Below, piece by piece: positions 24,856 through 38,220 of a DNA stretch of 64,000 nucleotides (position 1 is its first letter; the number at the start of each line of letters is the position of its first letter). The translations under genes and the position numbers were made by a program. Origin of the DNA: Phylloscopus collybita (Eukaryota > Chordata > Aves > Passeriformes > Phylloscopidae); contig JAJNNQ010000009.1 in assembly GCA_027886175.1 (NCBI GenBank), forward strand, positions 7,293,001 through 7,357,000, in the 5' to 3' direction. Below the pieces are notes generated by a model. The model made no database searches. It saw only the letters and a program-made list of their open reading frames with translations, and was not told the origin of the DNA.

Positions 24856-25113
24856 CTGCATTCATTCCCCATGAGGACACTTCTACCCTTACACAGAGAG
24901 TGAGGTAGGCAGTGCTGCCTTCCAGGTGAAGCTGGTGTGTCATCTTCCTCCCTTCTGTCCCCACCTTTCTCTCCTGGTATTTCTTGCAGCAGTTCCCGTC
25001 CCTGACCATGGTGCCACACTGCTCCACAGTCCCTTGGCAGGGATCTTTCTGGCACGGGGTTTTTTTGCACTTGCATGAAGTGAGCTCTAGCTGTTTCTGG
25101 CAGGCTGAGGCTC
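24856..25113 (-). CDS. Candidate exon, cysteine-rich VWC-like segment
   Basis: On the minus strand an acceptor (ctcacccccacgacag) precedes 258 nt that stay open in one frame up to a consensus donor (gcag|gtaaag). The exon would be phase 1-1, the class typical of shuffled extracellular modules. Its first 45 residues hold eight cysteines: Ala-Cys, then SCKCKKTPCQKDPC, QCG and GNCCKKY. The CxC followed by a terminal CC recalls von Willebrand factor C modules, but a usual last cysteine is missing (CCKKYQE). The second half is not cysteine-rich, and an inner donor (aag|gtgggg) could shorten the exon. No gene was recognised; chance is the main alternative. Confidence 0.33.
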
Positions 25114-25289
25114 CTGTCGTGGGGGTGAGTGGCTGTCAGTTACTACCAGCACTGCCCCTAAAGCCTGTCAGACCCTTCAGTCTCAGTTTCCCACTGTCCA
25201 TCCCATTGCATATCCATGTGTATGGCTGTGGGATCTGCATCTGTCTGTGTGTGTTCACTTCTGCTGGTATTTGTCTGCCTGCAGACACA

Positions 25290-25625
25290 CAGAAATGGTG
25301 CAGCCTCACCTTGAACATTGTCTGCAGTTTTGGGCACCACAGTATAAGAAAGACATTAAAATATTAGAGAGTGTCCAAAGGAGGATAACAAACACGGTGA
25401 CAGGCCTTGAGGGGAAGCTGTGTGAAGGGAGGCTGAGGGTATTTGGTCTGCTCAGCCTGCAGGAGACTGAGGGGAGACCTCAGTGCAGTTACCGCTTCCA
25501 CGTGAGAGGAAGAGGAGGGGCAGACACTGATCTCTTATCTCTGGTGACAGTGACAGGACCTGAGAGAATGACCTGAAGATGTGTCAGGGGAGGTTTAGGT
25601 TGGATATTAAAGAAAGGTTTTTCAG
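25290..25625 (+). mobile_element. CR1 LINE fragment with decayed pol end
   Basis: This copy includes the last part of the CR1 reverse-transcriptase frame. The translation from about 25297 gives VQPHLEHCLQFWAPQYKK, then ILESVQRR and GLLSLQ, matching the well-known C-terminal end of CR1 ORF2. It continues into the 3' UTR (ggtttaggttggatattaaagaaagg) and stops there without a CR1 tail. The frame shifts after GLLSLQ and is not functional. Confidence 0.92.
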
Positions 25626-27263
25626 CCAGGACTTCCATTTTTAAGGCTTGTGTGTTTTATTTGGGAAGAAGTTCAAGACCACCAAGTAATAAGGGATTAT
25701 TTCTAGCCTTAACTGGAACTGAAACAGAAGGAAGAATAAAAGGTGCTGGTCTGGGTCTCTGGTTATATGCCTTTTTGTCTAGGAAAAGTCAGGAGGAAAG
25801 ACAGTTAAAATAAACATGAATTAATAAGGGAAGGATATCATGTAGTTTCTGCTGACTCTCGGGATCTTTTCCGATGTTTGTTTTCCTTGGCCTTTCTATC
25901 TGCATCAAGGTACAAAACCCTACAGCTTGAGTTTCAGTGATTTCCCTTTGAAACAAGATGGTGTTGCAGGGCTCCAAAGACTGAGGGCTGAACTCCTATC
26001 ACAGCTGTGATGGTAGAAGTGTGGAATAACTCCCCTGGCCTCAGTCTCAGTTGCTGTAAATAATTTTATGACCTGTGGTTTTTAGCTAGACTTTCCTGTT
26101 GTTCTTGTATGTGAGGGGGTTTTATGAAGGTGGGTTTTTTTTCCCTTAACATATTTTTTGTAGTGATAGCAGTGCCTTCTGAAAAGCCCTGGATTGACAC
26201 TCTGGACATCAAAGTCTCTGCCCACAGAGCACATACTGAAATACTGCCCAGATGATGTTGTTGAAGCATAACTTGAAGGGATCATTTGTTAAGAGTTGAG
26301 GATAATTCAGTCTCTAAAGCTACTTAGGCTCTGGCCCTAAGCAGCTTCAACCCCAGACTCCTTCACCTTTTTTTTTTCCTCCCCTCTGAGTCTGTTTAAA
26401 GCATTTCCCAATGCCTTATTCTTTTAGATAATTTGACAGTATACTGAGCAATTTCCCCCTATCTTGTGGTTATAATGCTGGTCATTTCAGGTTCAGTTGC
26501 TTTCCATGCAGTCTGGTTAATTTGGACACCCAACTTTTGTGGTCAATATATGCTCTTAACATCCTGTAAATATGTCTCATACCTAGTCACCAGGTGGGTT
26601 AATCATGCCTAGTCACCAACATTTAGTTCTGAATTCTCTCCTCCTTTTCTTCACACTTTTACTCAGATATTCTTTTGATTTCCAGGGGGCCTTGGTTCCA
26701 GCTGGGTTCCAGCTCTGCAGGATGTAGGCTGTCTGTGTCACACCCCAGCACACCACTGGTGTCTCTGGGTAGCACACATGGGTCAGGGTGGCAGCACTGA
26801 CAGTTGCAGTGGACAGGAAAGGTTATGCTGAGAGAAAGACTTAATGGTTTCTGTCTAGGAAGAATCTTCCATGCAGGGTACACACACTTTTCTTGTTATA
26901 GCAGCTATGTTATCTCTCGTCTGTAAGAAAACAGATTTACACTTTCTTATCTCAGATGTGAGGGTATCTCCTGACCTCAATGTCCTGTGTCTCGTTTTGT
27001 GGCATTTTCAACAGACAGAAAAGTATCAAAATCTTCAAGGGCTACTTTCTTCCTCACAGAAATACTTCTTTGTGCTTTATTTGTGATGTTTTCTTCTGGA
27101 TGAAGTCAAAGATGCCTGCATGTAGTGAGTTCTTCCAAAGCTCCTCAAAGGCAAATCTGGGGAATTGGTTTCCTCTACTCATTATTGTTGCAGGACGTCA
27201 GACTATCCTTTGGAATGGTCTCAGGAAGAAAAAAGCCAATAATTAGCAGGTACTTCAATTCCA

Positions 27264-27286
27264 AATACAAACAATATGTTTGTATT
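27264..27286. repeat. Inverted repeat of forkhead-type motifs
   Basis: AATACAAACA (27264-27273) and TGTTTGTATT (27277-27286) are perfect inverted copies around a 3-base spacer. Each arm carries the forkhead-factor core TGTTTGT. Confidence 0.85.
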
Positions 27287-27676
27287 GTTTCTTAAGTTAT
27301 ATATAGATACAAAATCTAAGTTTCAGTGGATGAAGATGATAAATAAACCTGAGGCAAGTTTTATGTTTTGTCAGCATTTTTAACTTTTGTTGTCTGGCTT
27401 GAATTTTCTAAGTATATATTTTTACCTGATCTCTCTGGAGACAAGAGTGATTTCAAAGTAGCTTCCTAATCTTAATTTTAATTTTAAAGAGGTGGTTATC
27501 CTTAACACCAGAACATCTCAAGCAGGTTTTCAGCTGGTCAAATACCCAGAGGGTAAGATGATGTTGTCCACAGGAACTGCACAGGCCAGTTTGAAAGCTG
27601 GTGCAGTGGAAGTTGGTAGTGGCTAATGGCAATGAGGAAGCAGTCTGGCATGTAGCAAGGTGAGGACAAACCTCAC

Positions 27677-27757
27677 CTGAACCTCAGGTGTCCCTATGAA
27701 GCAGTTCTCAGCTTTCAGGGGCGGTCTAGGTGATATTGCAAGATTGGAAATGTCAGC
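27677..27757 (-). CDS. Candidate 81-nt exon, unidentified
   Basis: On the minus strand a strong acceptor (atgcttttcctcag) leads into 27 open codons and a consensus donor (gttcag|gtgagg), giving a phase 0-0 exon. The peptide begins ADISNLAISPRPPLKAENCF and ends in GTPEVQ. Both splice sites are among the best in this part of the window. The phase does not match the 1-1 exon at 24856-25113, so at least one further exon would have to lie between them if they belong together. The peptide was not recognised. Confidence 0.3.
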
Positions 27758-30667
27758 CTGAGGAAAAGCATTGCCCAATGCCACATTGTAGGAAAATACT
27801 TTCACTGGCAAACTCAGCACTGCTCTGATTCCAAGGAATAAGTTCACAGCTCTGTGAATTGCTCATGGTAGCCAATGTCCTGAACACACCTGTGCTTGGG
27901 CACCAGTCAGTATTAGTGGGACACAGCTTCTTCCATGTTGGATATTAATCTGACAGCTTTTCCCCCCAGTATTTTCTGTTCCATTAGTGGTGGTGGCAGT
28001 GTTTGCAGCAACAATGTGGGAAATCCAGGTTCAAGTCCACACCCCTTTGTGTGTCTGGGGTGGTACAGACCCCTGTTGTCCAGGTGCTCCTGAGAGGAGA
28101 TGCTGGGAAGAAGAACTGGACACTTGGAGTGCAGTTTCTGTCCGTGGGATTCTCCACACACTTCATTGTATGACACTGCATATAAAACATACCATCCTCC
28201 TGCAGCCCCCAGGCTGCATTCCCTCCAATAAAAGGGTTTATAGCCACTCTATAAACCTCACAGAGACCTGCTGTGCACAGCAGATGTAGGCTTTTGTGGC
28301 ACAACGGGTTTTCAAATAGCACAATCAGAGCTGGCTCCCAGGGAGCAAGCTGAGGAGCAAACCCATGTGAAGGGCTGTAGAACTCTGTGTCAGCTGATTT
28401 GTGTTATCTGGACTAATTAGCCCAAGTGGAAATCACAGCTTGCACGTGCCACTGCTAACCCACATCATTATGTGTCCTGGAGACCCCTAGTATAGGATAC
28501 ACAAGTGAAATGAGACAATTTTTTCTCCATATTATGTACTGGTAGAGTACATACTTCCTACCCTAGATCATCTAGACTACATGTATTTAATGACTTCTAA
28601 TATTAAAATTAGTTAATGCTCAGAGATGGCTTTTATTTTGCAATACCAGCATTAAAAAGTATTTTGTGTATTGCTTCTAATGTAGCTGCCAGTGTTGGCA
28701 AACATATACTCCAGTGGAAAGATTAAGCAGTGTAGAAAGCAGTGTAAAAAGCAGACTGTAAAGCAGGCTTAAGAAAGACATTTCTAAGTGGGTTATCTTC
28801 ACATGGATATAAAACATAGAGGAAAGGAAATGCAATCTATTCATCAAAGCTACAATCACTTACGTAAGAGTTGAACAAGGATGAGTACTTATGAATAATT
28901 CTCCTTCTTTTGACTTCTAGTTGTCCTTTAAAAACATTAAATGTGATCTAGAAACAGACTGTGGAGCACTGGAATGAAAATGCATGGGAAGACTTGGGGA
29001 AAAGAATAAAATATATCAAATTGAGCTGAAGTCTTTATGAAAAAGCATGAAGAATGCTGGTAAACCTGAAGGCTAAAGGAGCAGTGGTGGAGAAACTCTG
29101 TACAGCAGTCTTCAAAGAAGAGGATGTCCCTGTGGGAGAAGGGAAGCCTTTGCAGGAAATAGGGGATGTGTCCTTTGGGGTGTTTATTTGCCAGGGGTGC
29201 TGTACCCTCACTGGAGTCAGGATGCTGCTTGGCTGTGCTGACAGCAGGCTGCTCAGCAGATGGAAGCATTAGACTCAGATCCGGTGGGGAAAAGGATCTG
29301 CTGGTGCCAAACCTTGTTACCATGACACCTAATCTGGTTTAGAGAAATCTCTAGCAATTTGCAGCAAACTGCCTGAGAGGTGATAACAGGTTTGAATTTA
29401 TGCAAGGAAATTCTCAGAGAAATTCTCAAGTCCTCAAGTGCCACACAAAGGATAATAAATATTGGAGGACAGAAAAGAAAACATATTCTAGAGAAGTTGC
29501 TTGGGTTTTTCAATCATAGATGCAATGGCGTTTTGTATGTGTAAATGTTCATGCAAATGTCAGCACTCAGAAAGCAAAACTTGTGTGTGTTTAAAAGATA
29601 ATCAGTGCTAGTGAAGTTTAGCCTATTTTGTGCTTACCTGAGGTATCATTACCAGAACAGCAACTGGTCTTAATCTCCTAATATCAAGTGAAGGAGAATT
29701 TGTTTCCTCAGCTAGTTTGTTCCACTCTGTATATATTAGTGGTCCATACCACTAATAAAAATATCTTAGGCTCATTTTTATTTAGGACTCCATCTTTGTG
29801 TCATCTGCAAATTTTTCCATAGTTATTTTCTTTTTACTTCCATACCATTCCATGATGAGCCTCACTGAGGACGTGTTGAAATCTTTCAGATAGTTCTGAA
29901 TCTGTTTGGGTTATTTGTATTTCGTATCCCCCCATCTCCATCAGGACATCAAGGCTGATACACTGAATACACGTTTGTTCTTCCATCAGATGTACTTTGC
30001 CACTATTTTATCTGAGGTGGACAAACTTTTTTTTGTTTGTTTGCACAGATCAATATATTTACCTATTTTTAATGTTGACACAACAGATGTGCTCCTCCAG
30101 TCTTTTGGAATTTCCCACTATCTGCATTTAAATGCAAGTAACATTAATGCTGCTAATGCCAAAATCTATCAAGAAGTAACAGTAGGCCAGAGGTACTCCA
30201 CAATCTGCCTTTTCACAATTCCTGGGTGCAAATAATGCAGATTGGTTTACGTAACAGTATGGCAAGAGATGTCTTATATCATCATCTGACCTATTTGCTA
30301 ACATGACCACAGTTCATCATCTTCATGTGATGTGGGAATATCATATTCCTTCCTCCAAATATAAACTAAAACTCATTAGTACTTCTGCATTTTCTGCATT
30401 GTTCTCAGCAGATTTATAATTTCCTTTGACTAATGGGCCTGCTGTGATAGCTAGGGTTTATTTTATTCTTAATGCATGTCTAAAATTTCTACTTGCTATC
30501 CTAACTTCACTCCCAGCTTCTTCTTTTAACAGATTTCTGCCATAAGCTGGCAGTCGCCCGCCCTGTGGAAGCCTGTTACAAAAACCTGTCTCCAACAGCT
30601 ACAAAACAATCCTCTCAGAAAGGGGCTTCCTGGAAAAAAAGGCCACTCACACCTAGCAGTACCTGAG

Positions 30668-31279
30668 CTACCTGCAACCCAGAAGACACCAGAGCCCAGT
30701 AATTGTTTGCTGAGACCGTCTGTTATGGGGGGTTTTAGCTGTGGTGGAAAACATTTCTGTGATAAGCAGTGCACGCTTGGGTTGAGGGAATTCATGATGT
30801 TTAGGGTATTTGTGTGAGTGAGCTGCCTGTGGGTGCTGCTGGGGCACTGACTGATCCCCTGAGAAGCTGAGGAGGTAACTGAGCCTGTGATGTCCACAAA
30901 GCCTTGAGGTCAGGCTGTGGGTTTGCAGGAGCCCGCCAGATCCTGAGAGCGTGACATTCACCAGAGTCTCTGTGACCACTGTGTCAGTGGAGAATGCAGA
31001 GGAAGGGCTTTTTGCACAGGCCACAGAGGTACAAAGAAGGGGAGGAAATGGCTGATACACCCTGCCTTCAGCACAGCAGCAGAATTTAAGCTCAGCGTGG
31101 TTCTTATACATCAAGTATACTGATTTGCAGTAGAGGGGAAAAGGCAGAGGGCACATGGACACAACTTCTGGGTGCCTCAGTGTAAGTACCAAGTGCCACT
31201 GGAGGTGCTCTGAGCATTGGGAGCATGTCTGCACCTGCAGCTCCAAGGACAGGGGTGCCTCATGCAGCTCCTGTTTCAT
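30668..31279 (-). CDS. 203-codon open frame, doubtful coding
   Basis: This is the longest open frame in the window that is neither simple repeat nor CpG island. The frame is open upstream to a stop at about 31314, just beyond an acceptor-like tttgagttgccttaag. It contains an amphipathic-looking start (MKQELHEAPLSLELQ) and a cysteine cluster (ELKFCCCAEG). A frame of this size is not far from what chance gives in 64 kb of mixed composition. I see no complete exon with good sites at both ends, no homology and no polyadenylation signal tied to it. Chance is the leading reading; part of it could be an exon of a minus-strand gene. Confidence 0.15.
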   Translation of the reverse strand: MKQELHEAPLSLELQVQTCSQCSEHLQWHLVLTLRHPEVVSMCPLPFPLYCKSVYLMYKNHAELKFCCCAEGRVYQPFPPLLCTSVACAKSPSSAFSTDTVVTETLVNVTLSGSGGLLQTHSLTSRLCGHHRLSYLLSFSGDQSVPQQHPQAAHSHKYPKHHEFPQPKRALLITEMFSTTAKTPHNRRSQQTITGLWCLLGCR

Positions 31280-34200
31280 AGCTGTCAGCTCCTTGGGATA
31301 TCTCAGGATGCCTTAAGGCAACTCAAAGGCAAAAAAAAATGCAAATTGTTAGGCATTTGAATTAAGCCTATTGAGCAAGAGTCAGATTAATACACCATAA
31401 TTGAGGAAGCTAAGTGGAGGTACTTTATTTGCAAATAAAGCTTCCTTCATAACCAATGGAAATCCAGGGAATGCACCCTAGTAATTTGATAAAGAACAGG
31501 GACGTGCATCTGGGTAAGCTGAGTAGCTGTTTTGAAATATTGACCATGCACAGGACACTTTTGCCTCAACAGAGGCACATTGTGGCTGGTCAGGTGCCTC
31601 ACCTGCCCCTGGCTGCTGCCCTGGGGTGCAGGGCCTGTGTTACAGCTGCCCTTCCTGTGCAGATGTTGCTGATGCAGCATCTTAGACAATATTAGCCATT
31701 TATGTGTGCAACAGGAAAGCCAAAATCAAGCCCCTAGAACTCCACTACAAAGGAATATTACCCAGCTAGCTCACACAGAGACATTTCAGTTTTGGTATAT
31801 TAATCTGGAGCTGAATCTCACTTGCTGTGTTTGATGCAGGACTCAGATATGTTGAAATAATTGTTATTTCCAAACCTAACATTGTGTTTAGTTTGTTTGG
31901 AAAGTAGTGTTTCCAGACGGCATGTCAAAATGTAGCTGCAGTGGCCAGCTTTATGTGGTTTATTTTCAATCTCTGCAGGATATGTCCTAGGTTCAGATGC
32001 TCTACTGGAAAAAGCAGAATGTACCAGCAGTTTTCTGTCCTTTGCACCGCTGGGACCTACAGTGTCTTCACATAATTTATGCACATTGGTGACCACAGGG
32101 AGAGGAGAGTGTTAGCATACCTAGCAATGTACACCATGGCCTGAAGTGAAGGAGGCATGCTGATATCATGTGAGCAAGGAGCTGCAGCACTGCAGGATCG
32201 TCCCTTACAAATTACAGCTTCTGTCGCCTCGGTTCTGCTCTGCTTTATTCCTAATGTGAAGAGATGTTTTGCAAGAGGAGAAAGAGGAAATTGCAAAGAC
32301 TTTCTCAGGCACCAGTCTGTTCACATCAGAAACAGAGAGTTGTTCTACTTCTGCAAACACATCAGTTCTGATCAAGGCAAAATTCTCTCCACTTTCCTGG
32401 AGGAGAAAATCACTGGAAATGTTTTGTGGCATCAGTGCATTTTGTGTGAGCAGAAAGAGAGGAGAGATCCCTTCTTTTTCTCAGCCATTCAACATGTCAC
32501 CAGATAATTCTGGCCTGATGCTCTGGAGAAGATTCAGCTATGAATGGGGTTGAATAATTATTTAGATGTGTTATAACTGTCAGGAGAAGATTTCAAATTG
32601 GTTTATGAACAGCAAGAAAGTAACTTTCATAACACTTGGTGATGTAAAGCAAGGTGAAGGAAAATTCATATCATGCTGAAAATATGTGGTTGGCTCAATT
32701 TTGAAAAATATAGGGCTTGGAAAAACAAATGTGCTGCCTTATCATTGTACTAAGAGCAGAAATAACCATAGTATTAAAAAAATAGAGAGACAAAATAAAC
32801 ACTGAGTGTTTACAAATTGGAGATTAGAACAGCTCAAGATCTTCAGACTTTTGGCAGCAGGAATGAGAGCTTGCAGGCAGAGACAATTATATGCTGAACT
32901 GAAGCCTTTAGCACCTTGCTTCACTGGTGGTTGGGTAGCTCACATTTTCTAAGTGTCTTCCTATAGACTTCCAGTTTTTCAATTAAATGTATGCTTTGTG
33001 ACTACCATTTTTTCTTACCATTATTATCTGTTCTTGATTGGCAGATAAATATTATAATAGAGCTGACTGATAGGCTTCAAAAATCAGATTGCTGTAACTC
33101 CTTCCATATTCTTAGTTCATACTGCAGTGTTTTACAATGCATGGTCCTGGCATCAGCTCTGTTCTCTAACTCCATGGCATCTCTTGTGCTTATACTGATC
33201 CATCCTGTACCAGATCTATTTCTGCCTTATGTGGGGTGTGGATATAATTTATGTTTCTTGCCAACCATCATGCTAATTCATAGATGGTAAAATTATCAAG
33301 AGGTGAGTCACAGACAATGCTACCTATGTCTCTCCTGTTTCCTTATTCTCAGTTCAAGGTTCACACATTTTCATTAGGACTGACAAAGTTTGTTGTTTAA
33401 ACTTCTTTTAAAAATGCTGCATTTTGAATACGTTCTTCAATCTAAAGTGGGGTGTTGGGGTCTGGAGTCCCTCTGTGTTATGTCTGTCACAGAGTGTTTG
33501 CTCTTCAGAGCTAGACTGCAGGGTACCAGAGAGCTTCCCCAAGGAGACAGCACTCCTTTGTTCAGTTCTGGCTGTGTTCTTGGCTTATTAGTTGAATACT
33601 TGGCACGGTTGTTGGACAGATGTCCACAGCAGTCACAATCACAAGACTGTTTTGGGTCTCCTGGTTGTTAGGTTTGGTTTCTAAGGAGCTTTCTTTGTTG
33701 TCTGTGCCCTTTTGAGAAATAGCTGTCCTCTCCACTACCTTTCTGAAGGGTGACACGATTTTCTACATAGTTCTGATCTCTCTCATCCCAATAACATTGC
33801 TATGTCACAATAATTCAGTTATATCAATTCCATGGATACTTCTTGTTTAACCATTGGAGAAAAGATGAAAAAAAACCCCAAAATTCAGAGGTGCTACCTC
33901 TGCTGAGTTTTTATTGTTTGTACTATCTTCACCTGAGTCTTGCAGGAAGTCCCAGCAAAATTCATGGTGACTGTGCCAGGCAATGGATGGAGCCTGATGA
34001 AATATGACACAATGACTGAGGTGCTAAGAGCCAACCTAGAGTTCATCAGGTGACTACAGAGGAATCAGCTGAGGCATTCCCATAATGACAAGGAAACAAT
34101 TTGTATAATATATTTTAAGAGCAGTGATGATAATATAAGGATGTTTTTAGTCCCGTGGAAGGTCCATCTAGCCCAGCACTTGTTTTGTCCAAAACCTTCA

Positions 34201-37200
34201 AAATGGTGAATGTTTTGGAGGGAGAAGTGTTATATTTTTTTAATTGATGATGAGTTTTTCTGCTTCAGGTTTTCCCAGGCTCACTTGAAACCTGACTGAA
34301 CTTCTAACATCCACAGGAGATCTACAGCCTAATCACACAATTGCCACATTTTGTGGCATTTTCTTATGCCTTTTTTGCAGTGTGGTATCTTGCACTAAAA
34401 GGTTTCCGGGCTGTGAAGCTTGATGGATTTGTACTATGGCATGAGGCTGATCTCAGATTTGTTCTTGGTTCCCTTGCTGATAGTCACTAGATGTTCTGTT
34501 TGCAGTTTTACTACTGCTGAGTATTGAACCATCAGCTTTTTGGAATTCTTACAACCCAAGCTCTCATTTCTCAGTGGTAACAACCAGCCCAGGGCCCATT
34601 TTATTTGCTTTTAGGAAGATTTTTGCCATTATGTGCTCTTCATTTCAGCTTGCTCTGTTGCTCAGTATTATTAATTCCCTCCCCACACCCAGCGTTTATC
34701 TTTACTACCCCAAGTAACTCGATATCAGCACATTTTTTTCATCTCCCTTCTCACAGTCAGATTTGCATTATAGTACTTTTATTAAGTTTGTTATGACTAT
34801 GTTGAACAACTTTAATGCCATGCCAGTCCCCAAGGAAGGAAAATGCCTTTCCTCACAGTGAAAACTCTGTTTAAATCCTGCCTTCTTTTTCCCATCTTTT
34901 TGCCATTCTTTTGGATATTGGTGGTCAGTTCCATGAAAAATCTTGGAAAGTAACAGCACTGAAGGTGTTTTAGAAAGCTGAATAGGCTGTATGTGCTGGA
35001 TCTCCCTTTTCACATGCCCAGTGACACCTTCAGGGAACTCCAGCAGATTTACTTGTGAGGGATAAGTCTTCTTTCTAAGAACTATGCTGAATCCTTCATA
35101 ACACATTATTACCTCTCCTAACTGTTTTACTACACTCTATTAATTGACTCTGGTCCAGATGCCATGCCTGTAGAACCCTGACTTTTGGGACAATTAAAGA
35201 AAAATCACAATCACATTTATTGCCTTTCTCTTCTCAGAAAAAACACTGCTTTTAAGCCAAAGGTTATACACTGCAGTTTGACTATATTACCTTAGAACTC
35301 CTGGGAGAACACAGTCTTGTTCAGGTGAAAGGATTTTGCATGTAAACTTCCCCAATTCTCTTAGAGAAGTAAGATATTTATTCAGCTTTTCTGTAACGCT
35401 TTCCTATGATCTTATCTTCTCTGAGGCTAACTTTAAACTTTAATCACATATTGACTTTACTGATTCCCTACTTTGCTTCCTGCATTTGATGCATTTGGAA
35501 AAGGATTAGTATCAATTCTTATACTTCTTGCAAGTTGCTTTTAAACAACAGTTCTGGCCTATTTTACTTCACTTTTAAGTTTTTAGAAGTCACTATTATG
35601 TATGTATTCGCACATGCATTGGGTTTTAAATGACACTGTGATAGATTCCACATCCTTGCAGGATGTAAAATATCTTCTCAGGTTTGCTCAGTTCAAAAGA
35701 AGGATTGCAGTGAGGATGCCTGCCAGGAAGATGCTAAAAACAGTGTCAAGAGAATTAAAGTCATCATGTTAACTAGTGCTTAAAGGTAACTGTGGGAGCA
35801 ACAAGGCAAACATAGCTCACATATGAAGAAGGATTTGAGAAAGGGCATGAGGATATCATTGAGGTCAAAGGGCAGGATGAGGGTTATTCAGTGTCCTGTT
35901 GTTAGGGAGAAAAAGCTGGAAACTGCCTGGTTTCCCTAGCAGTACTTTCCACCCACACCAGCAACTTCAGCTCCCTCCACCAGGCAAAGTTCTGCAAGAG
36001 TCCACTCTTCCTCTCGCTAGAAGGGTTTTGGTGCTGCTGAGGCCATCAGCCCTGGGAAGCTGCTCCTTTTGTTGTGCCCAAAATGAAGCCTGCTCCTGTG
36101 ACACGTCTGCTTTCACATTCTAATGATGATTTCAGACCTAAATCCTCCTACATGGTACTGAAACCTGTAGCCACCAAGCTTGCTGGTGTTCCTGCCTTCA
36201 TAAGCATGTCAGCAGCTGAAGGGCTCTGAGAGGCTGTATTGCTATGCTGGATTTTATGTTCTTGCCCTCCACTCTTCTTGGTGTGAGGCATCTTAAAAAG
36301 GCTGTAGTTATCTGAGTAGTAATTTCCTTCTGGAAACTTGACGGCCCTGTAAGCTCTATCACTTTGACAAGGTGAAATGTTGTTAGTCACTGGCAGCAGA
36401 CTGGAATTGCTCTGCTGATTTCTGTTACCGTGCAGTTTGCTGCATCAGGCTGGAAGGAGTAGGAGGAGATCACAGCACAGAGCACTCAAATCATGAACTG
36501 TATGCTGGAGGTTTAGCAGTGGGTTATCTGGGATTCTCTGCCCCTGCAGCTATCCTGCGTTTGCTCAGTTTCAAAAGTGAAAAAAAACCCAGCACTTTAC
36601 ATTGAGACGAGTTTCACTGCCACTAAAAATTTGGTGCTTACTGTCATTCTAATTATATGCTTAGGTTACATTTTGGATTTTAAGGAAGTATCCCTTTGGT
36701 ATTGGTGATGGAAACTGATGTTTCTCACTGGGCTTGCCAGAACACAGGTTAACAGATGAGGTCATGTGGGAAAAGTTGATACTTTGTGCTAAGGAGGGCA
36801 GGCAAGTTAAAGAAAATACATTCTTCTAGCCTAAATAATGGCCTTCTCCTCACTTAATAAGTATAATCAGGAGGATCGAAAATCCCAGCTATCCACAGTG
36901 TGGTTATTTCCTCTGAAAACGAGGTAGGTGACAGATTGCTTTCTTGGAATTTTTATGAAAACCTGCTTTTCAAATACTGTTCATGTTCTTCCTAGATATT
37001 TCATGCAACTGCAAAACACATTAGTCAAATGGACATCCCTGAGTTTCCCATTACAGATCTCAGTAGTGTAGATGCCAAACCCAAATTATACCTCCTTCCA
37101 CACAAGCACACTGAGAGCCAGGCAGGAGAGAATGTTGTTTGCTGTAGAGAGGAGTGATACAATCTGCTTGCAAATGCAGCACAGCACAAAAGGAATGGAA

Positions 37201-38173
37201 TAATCTGTGATGCCAGCGACAGTAACAACCGCAGACAGATCACTTTACCCTTGTCCTGCACATCAGCAACTCTGTAATATTGAGGACAAGGAGGGATGTA
37301 CAAGCTGTCAGCCAAATATGTTGGAGAAATATTAGTGAGTTTATTTCCTTAAAGCTTCAGCCAGAAAGCGTGACAGAAATAGGCAAAATGCCTTCATGAA
37401 GCCTTGCTTTTTCTGGCATGCTTCCTCCATCCATAATGGATTGTTCTGTCTTTACAGGGATACAGTTGAGCCCTGGAATTGGTTATGTAACAAATTAATT
37501 GCAGCATTTGTCAGCATTAAAAAACAACGGCAAAAAAAGCCAAGAAGGAGGTTGTATTTTTACTAAGTTTTGGTAAAAGTCCTATAAACACAACAGAATA
37601 TTGCTAATGAAAATATTTGCTCTTTTCCACATCTCTTTATCTTTGGAATTTAAATGTTTTTCAAGTTTCTCTGGCAATTCCAGTGAACAAAGAAAGAGAG
37701 GTACCCTCTTTGTACCCAAATATGTTGTCATTTTAATGCATGCCTGTGCAGGAGGACATCAGAATCCTTTTACCTCTTGGAGCAAGGAGGAAGCATGCCT
37801 TTTTTTTGATGTGTACTGCCCTGTTACTGACAGGCCCCATTAGGGCCCCTTGGTTGTGTCTCTGGAGCCAGACTCGTCTGCATTCCCATGGGAGAGCAGC
37901 AAGCAAAATCCAAAGTGAGCACAATTCTGGGGTAAACACAGAATGAGAAATGCCTGAGCACATTTAAAGGCTTAGGTGTGTTGTGTATTTAAACAGGTAA
38001 CCCAGTCCTGAATCCCAGAGTCAGGACTCCTGTTGGTATCACAGGAGTGATACCACGGAGCTTTTCATCTGTCACTTCTGTATTTCTGTAGTTATATTGT
38101 TCCTTCATGTTTTTCAAGCACAGTACAAGTATCTGAAATTTCACACAAATGCTTGAGACTGAGCACGTTTTTG

Positions 38174-38177
<4 letters not shown>
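31280..38177. other. Long AT-rich stretch without a recognised gene
   Basis: No CR1 or SINE copy was identified. Two overlapping plus-strand frames are open near 32157-32553, but neither has splice sites on both sides. A short perfect inverted repeat (GGTATCAC-agga-GTGATACC) lies at 38035-38054. Confidence 0.4.

Positions 38178-38219
<42 letters not shown>
38178..38219 (+). repeat. T42 homopolymer run
   Basis: Forty-two uninterrupted T residues. This may be the reversed poly(A) tail of a retroposed sequence, although the bases to its right, read on the minus strand, show no AATAAA at the expected distance. A run this long is also prone to length error in assemblies. Confidence 0.95.

Positions 38220-38220
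<1 letters not shown>

Larger units (their letters stand above)
25626..30667. other. Unique sequence with scattered exon-like segments
   Basis: No repeat family was recognised. Two segments on the minus strand have unusual cysteine density in an open frame: about 26700-26850 (containing CNCQCCHPDPC after an acceptor-like end) and about 28000-28320 (containing YMQCHTMKCVEN). Neither has clean splice sites on both sides, so I do not call exons there. See findings. Confidence 0.35.
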
